Positions 62,638 through 64,000 of a stretch of 64,000 nt of DNA are shown one piece after another. The notes beneath the pieces are model-generated. The model was not told where the DNA came from. It ran no database searches and worked only from the letters and a program-made list of their open reading frames with translations. The DNA comes from Achatina immaculata (taxonomy: Eukaryota > Mollusca > Gastropoda > Stylommatophora > Achatinidae): assembly GCA_009760885.1 (NCBI GenBank), contig CM019713.1, positions 10,739,274 to 10,803,273 on the forward strand, written 5' to 3'. Every line of letters starts with the position of its first letter. The first letter of the stretch is position 1. Made by a program: the position numbers and the translations under genes.

Positions 62638-63324
62638 GCACAGGAGCAACCTTTTACTAACAACAAATGTTCCAGATCAATCAACTAGGCCTGCCGTATT
62701 CTTCTCAACATCATCACCTTTCTTTGAGCCATCTTGTTGCGTCCCTTCTACCTTTTCCAACCCTTTCATGCCCCATGCTCTTCGGTGCTATCAAGTGCAT
62801 TTTTGAGTTTCGAACAAGACAGTTACAAACATATTTGCAGATGTTCAAACATGGACATCTTACTCACACTTGATCAGAATACAACTGATTTCCTCTTGTG
62901 TCTCTTTTTTTTTTTTCCTCCGAGCATCGCACAAAATCTAAGTGTTTATCTACAAAACATTGTAACGCTGCTGTGATTAAAAATGGTTTCTTTGTTATTT
63001 TGCATATTGTGGTTTAATTGTTCTCAGGAATGCACATATTTATTGTACTTGATATCAATGGAAGGTTTTTCTATCATGAGGACTCAGGACAACTTGAGAA
63101 ATACATTTGTCACGTAGAGAGCAACTCTGCATAGAGGGCACTTTTGTCATTTGAAGAGCAGTCAGTGGCTAAAACTGAAGAACTGAAGATGTAAATACAC
63201 AGATCTGAAGAGACTCAATGCTGCAGTGCAAATGTAGTTAGTTGCTGTTTGTTGCAGATTATGTTTGTGAAGTATTGGTAGAATTAGACATGGGAGAAGT
63301 TGCTATGTAGATTAAACAGTTGAC
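62638..63324. other. Intronic, no feature seen
   Basis: No exon, repeat family or motif recognised. Confidence 0.55.
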
Positions 63325-64000
63325 ATTTACTTGCTTAAAACCATACAAACAGTTAACATTTATGTGCATAAAAATATACAAAGCAAACAGTTAACTTTCA
63401 TTTGCTTAAAAAATGTACAGAGCAAATAATTAATGTTTGCTTGCATAAAAACCATACAGAACAAACAGTCAACATTTACTTGCATAAAAACCATACAGAA
63501 CAAACAGTCAACATTTACTTGCATAAAAACCATACAGAACAAACAGTCAACATTTACTTGCATAAAAACCATACAGAACAAACAGTCAACATTTGCTTGC
63601 ATAAAAACCATACAGAACACACAGTCAACATTTACTTGCATAAAAACCATACAGAAACAGTCAACATTTACTTGCATAAAAACCATACAGAGCAAACCAT
63701 TAACATTTACTTTCTTAGAAACCATATAGAGCAAATAATTAACATTTACTTGCTTAAAAACTACAGAGCTAGCAGTTAACATTCTTTAAAACCATACAGA
63801 GCAAACCATTAACTTTCTTAGAAACCATGCAGAGCAAACAGTTAACATTTACTTGCTTAAAAACCATACAGAGCAAAATATTAACATTTACTTTCTTAGA
63901 AACCATGCAGAGCAAACACTTAACATTTACTTTCTTAGAAACCATGCAGAGAAAACAGTTAACATTTACTTTCTTAGACACCATACAGGACAAACAGTTA
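63325..64000. repeat. Minisatellite, 39-bp unit, running off the edge
   Basis: About 17 copies of CAGTCAACATTTACTTGCAT plus AAAAACCATACAGAACAAA. Copies are homogeneous at 63450-63700 and more diverged, with shorter units, to the right. The 39-bp period keeps frames open on both strands. Confidence 0.93.

Larger units (their letters stand above)
59797..64000 (+). other. TRAF6 intron 2, running off the window
   Basis: At least 4.2 kb. Contains a SINE, an RNase H fragment, a 62-bp repeat, a 47-bp satellite with a LINE insertion and a 39-bp minisatellite. No further TRAF zinc-finger or MATH exon was found on the plus strand. Confidence 0.75.

Noticed and set aside
63360..63993. Open frames of 74-140 codons on both strands
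   Set aside because: Produced by the 39-bp minisatellite.

Overview
This is eukaryotic, animal nuclear DNA. It is AT-rich with long introns and very dense in repeats. Two multi-exon genes with GT-AG splice sites are visible, together with many degenerate LINEs, Penelope-like elements, tRNA-derived SINEs, DNA transposons and minisatellites. The repeat mix and the two proteins suggest a lophotrochozoan, most likely a mollusc (perhaps a gastropod). That placement is inference; no species can be named from the sequence.

Region 1 (724-35529, minus strand) holds a complete glycogen synthase gene (GYS). I could place 15 coding exons whose phases all agree; they total 2100 nt and encode 699 residues plus a stop. 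The GT3 catalytic residues, the arginine cluster that senses glucose-6-phosphate, and a C-terminal ladder of phosphorylatable residues are all present. Intron 12 uses a GC-AG splice pair. The introns carry LINE, SINE, Penelope, LTR, hAT, mariner and TTAA-type insertions and several minisatellites. Intron 1 holds a full-length RNase H-type LINE (26363-30842) with a 13-bp target-site duplication, and a stack of nested insertions (31560-34745).

Region 2 (35530-58287) is intergenic, with no convincing host gene. It contains a hAT element with a perfect 8-bp duplication, a degenerate SINE, LINE and Penelope copies nested in one another, a foldback element whose arms carry TGACGTCA, long 33-bp and 66-bp minisatellites, and a 44-bp minisatellite upstream of the next gene.

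Region 3 (58306 to the right edge, plus strand) is the 5' part of a TRAF6-like E3 ubiquitin ligase gene. Two coding exons cover the N-terminus, the RING finger and the start of the first TRAF zinc finger; the rest lies beyond the window. Its introns contain a TA-flanked foldback MITE, a SINE with a perfect 13-bp duplication, an RNase H fragment, and a 47-bp satellite interrupted by a LINE fragment.

The two genes have unrelated jobs: glycogen synthesis in the cytosol, and innate immune/NF-kB signalling. They are neighbours on opposite strands, transcribed away from each other, about 23 kb apart. I found no CRISPR array, operon, rRNA or convincing functional tRNA. The most unusual material is in the repeats: recurrent short derivatives of LINEs, several dated by nesting, and two foldback elements. 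No obviously new biochemical system was seen.
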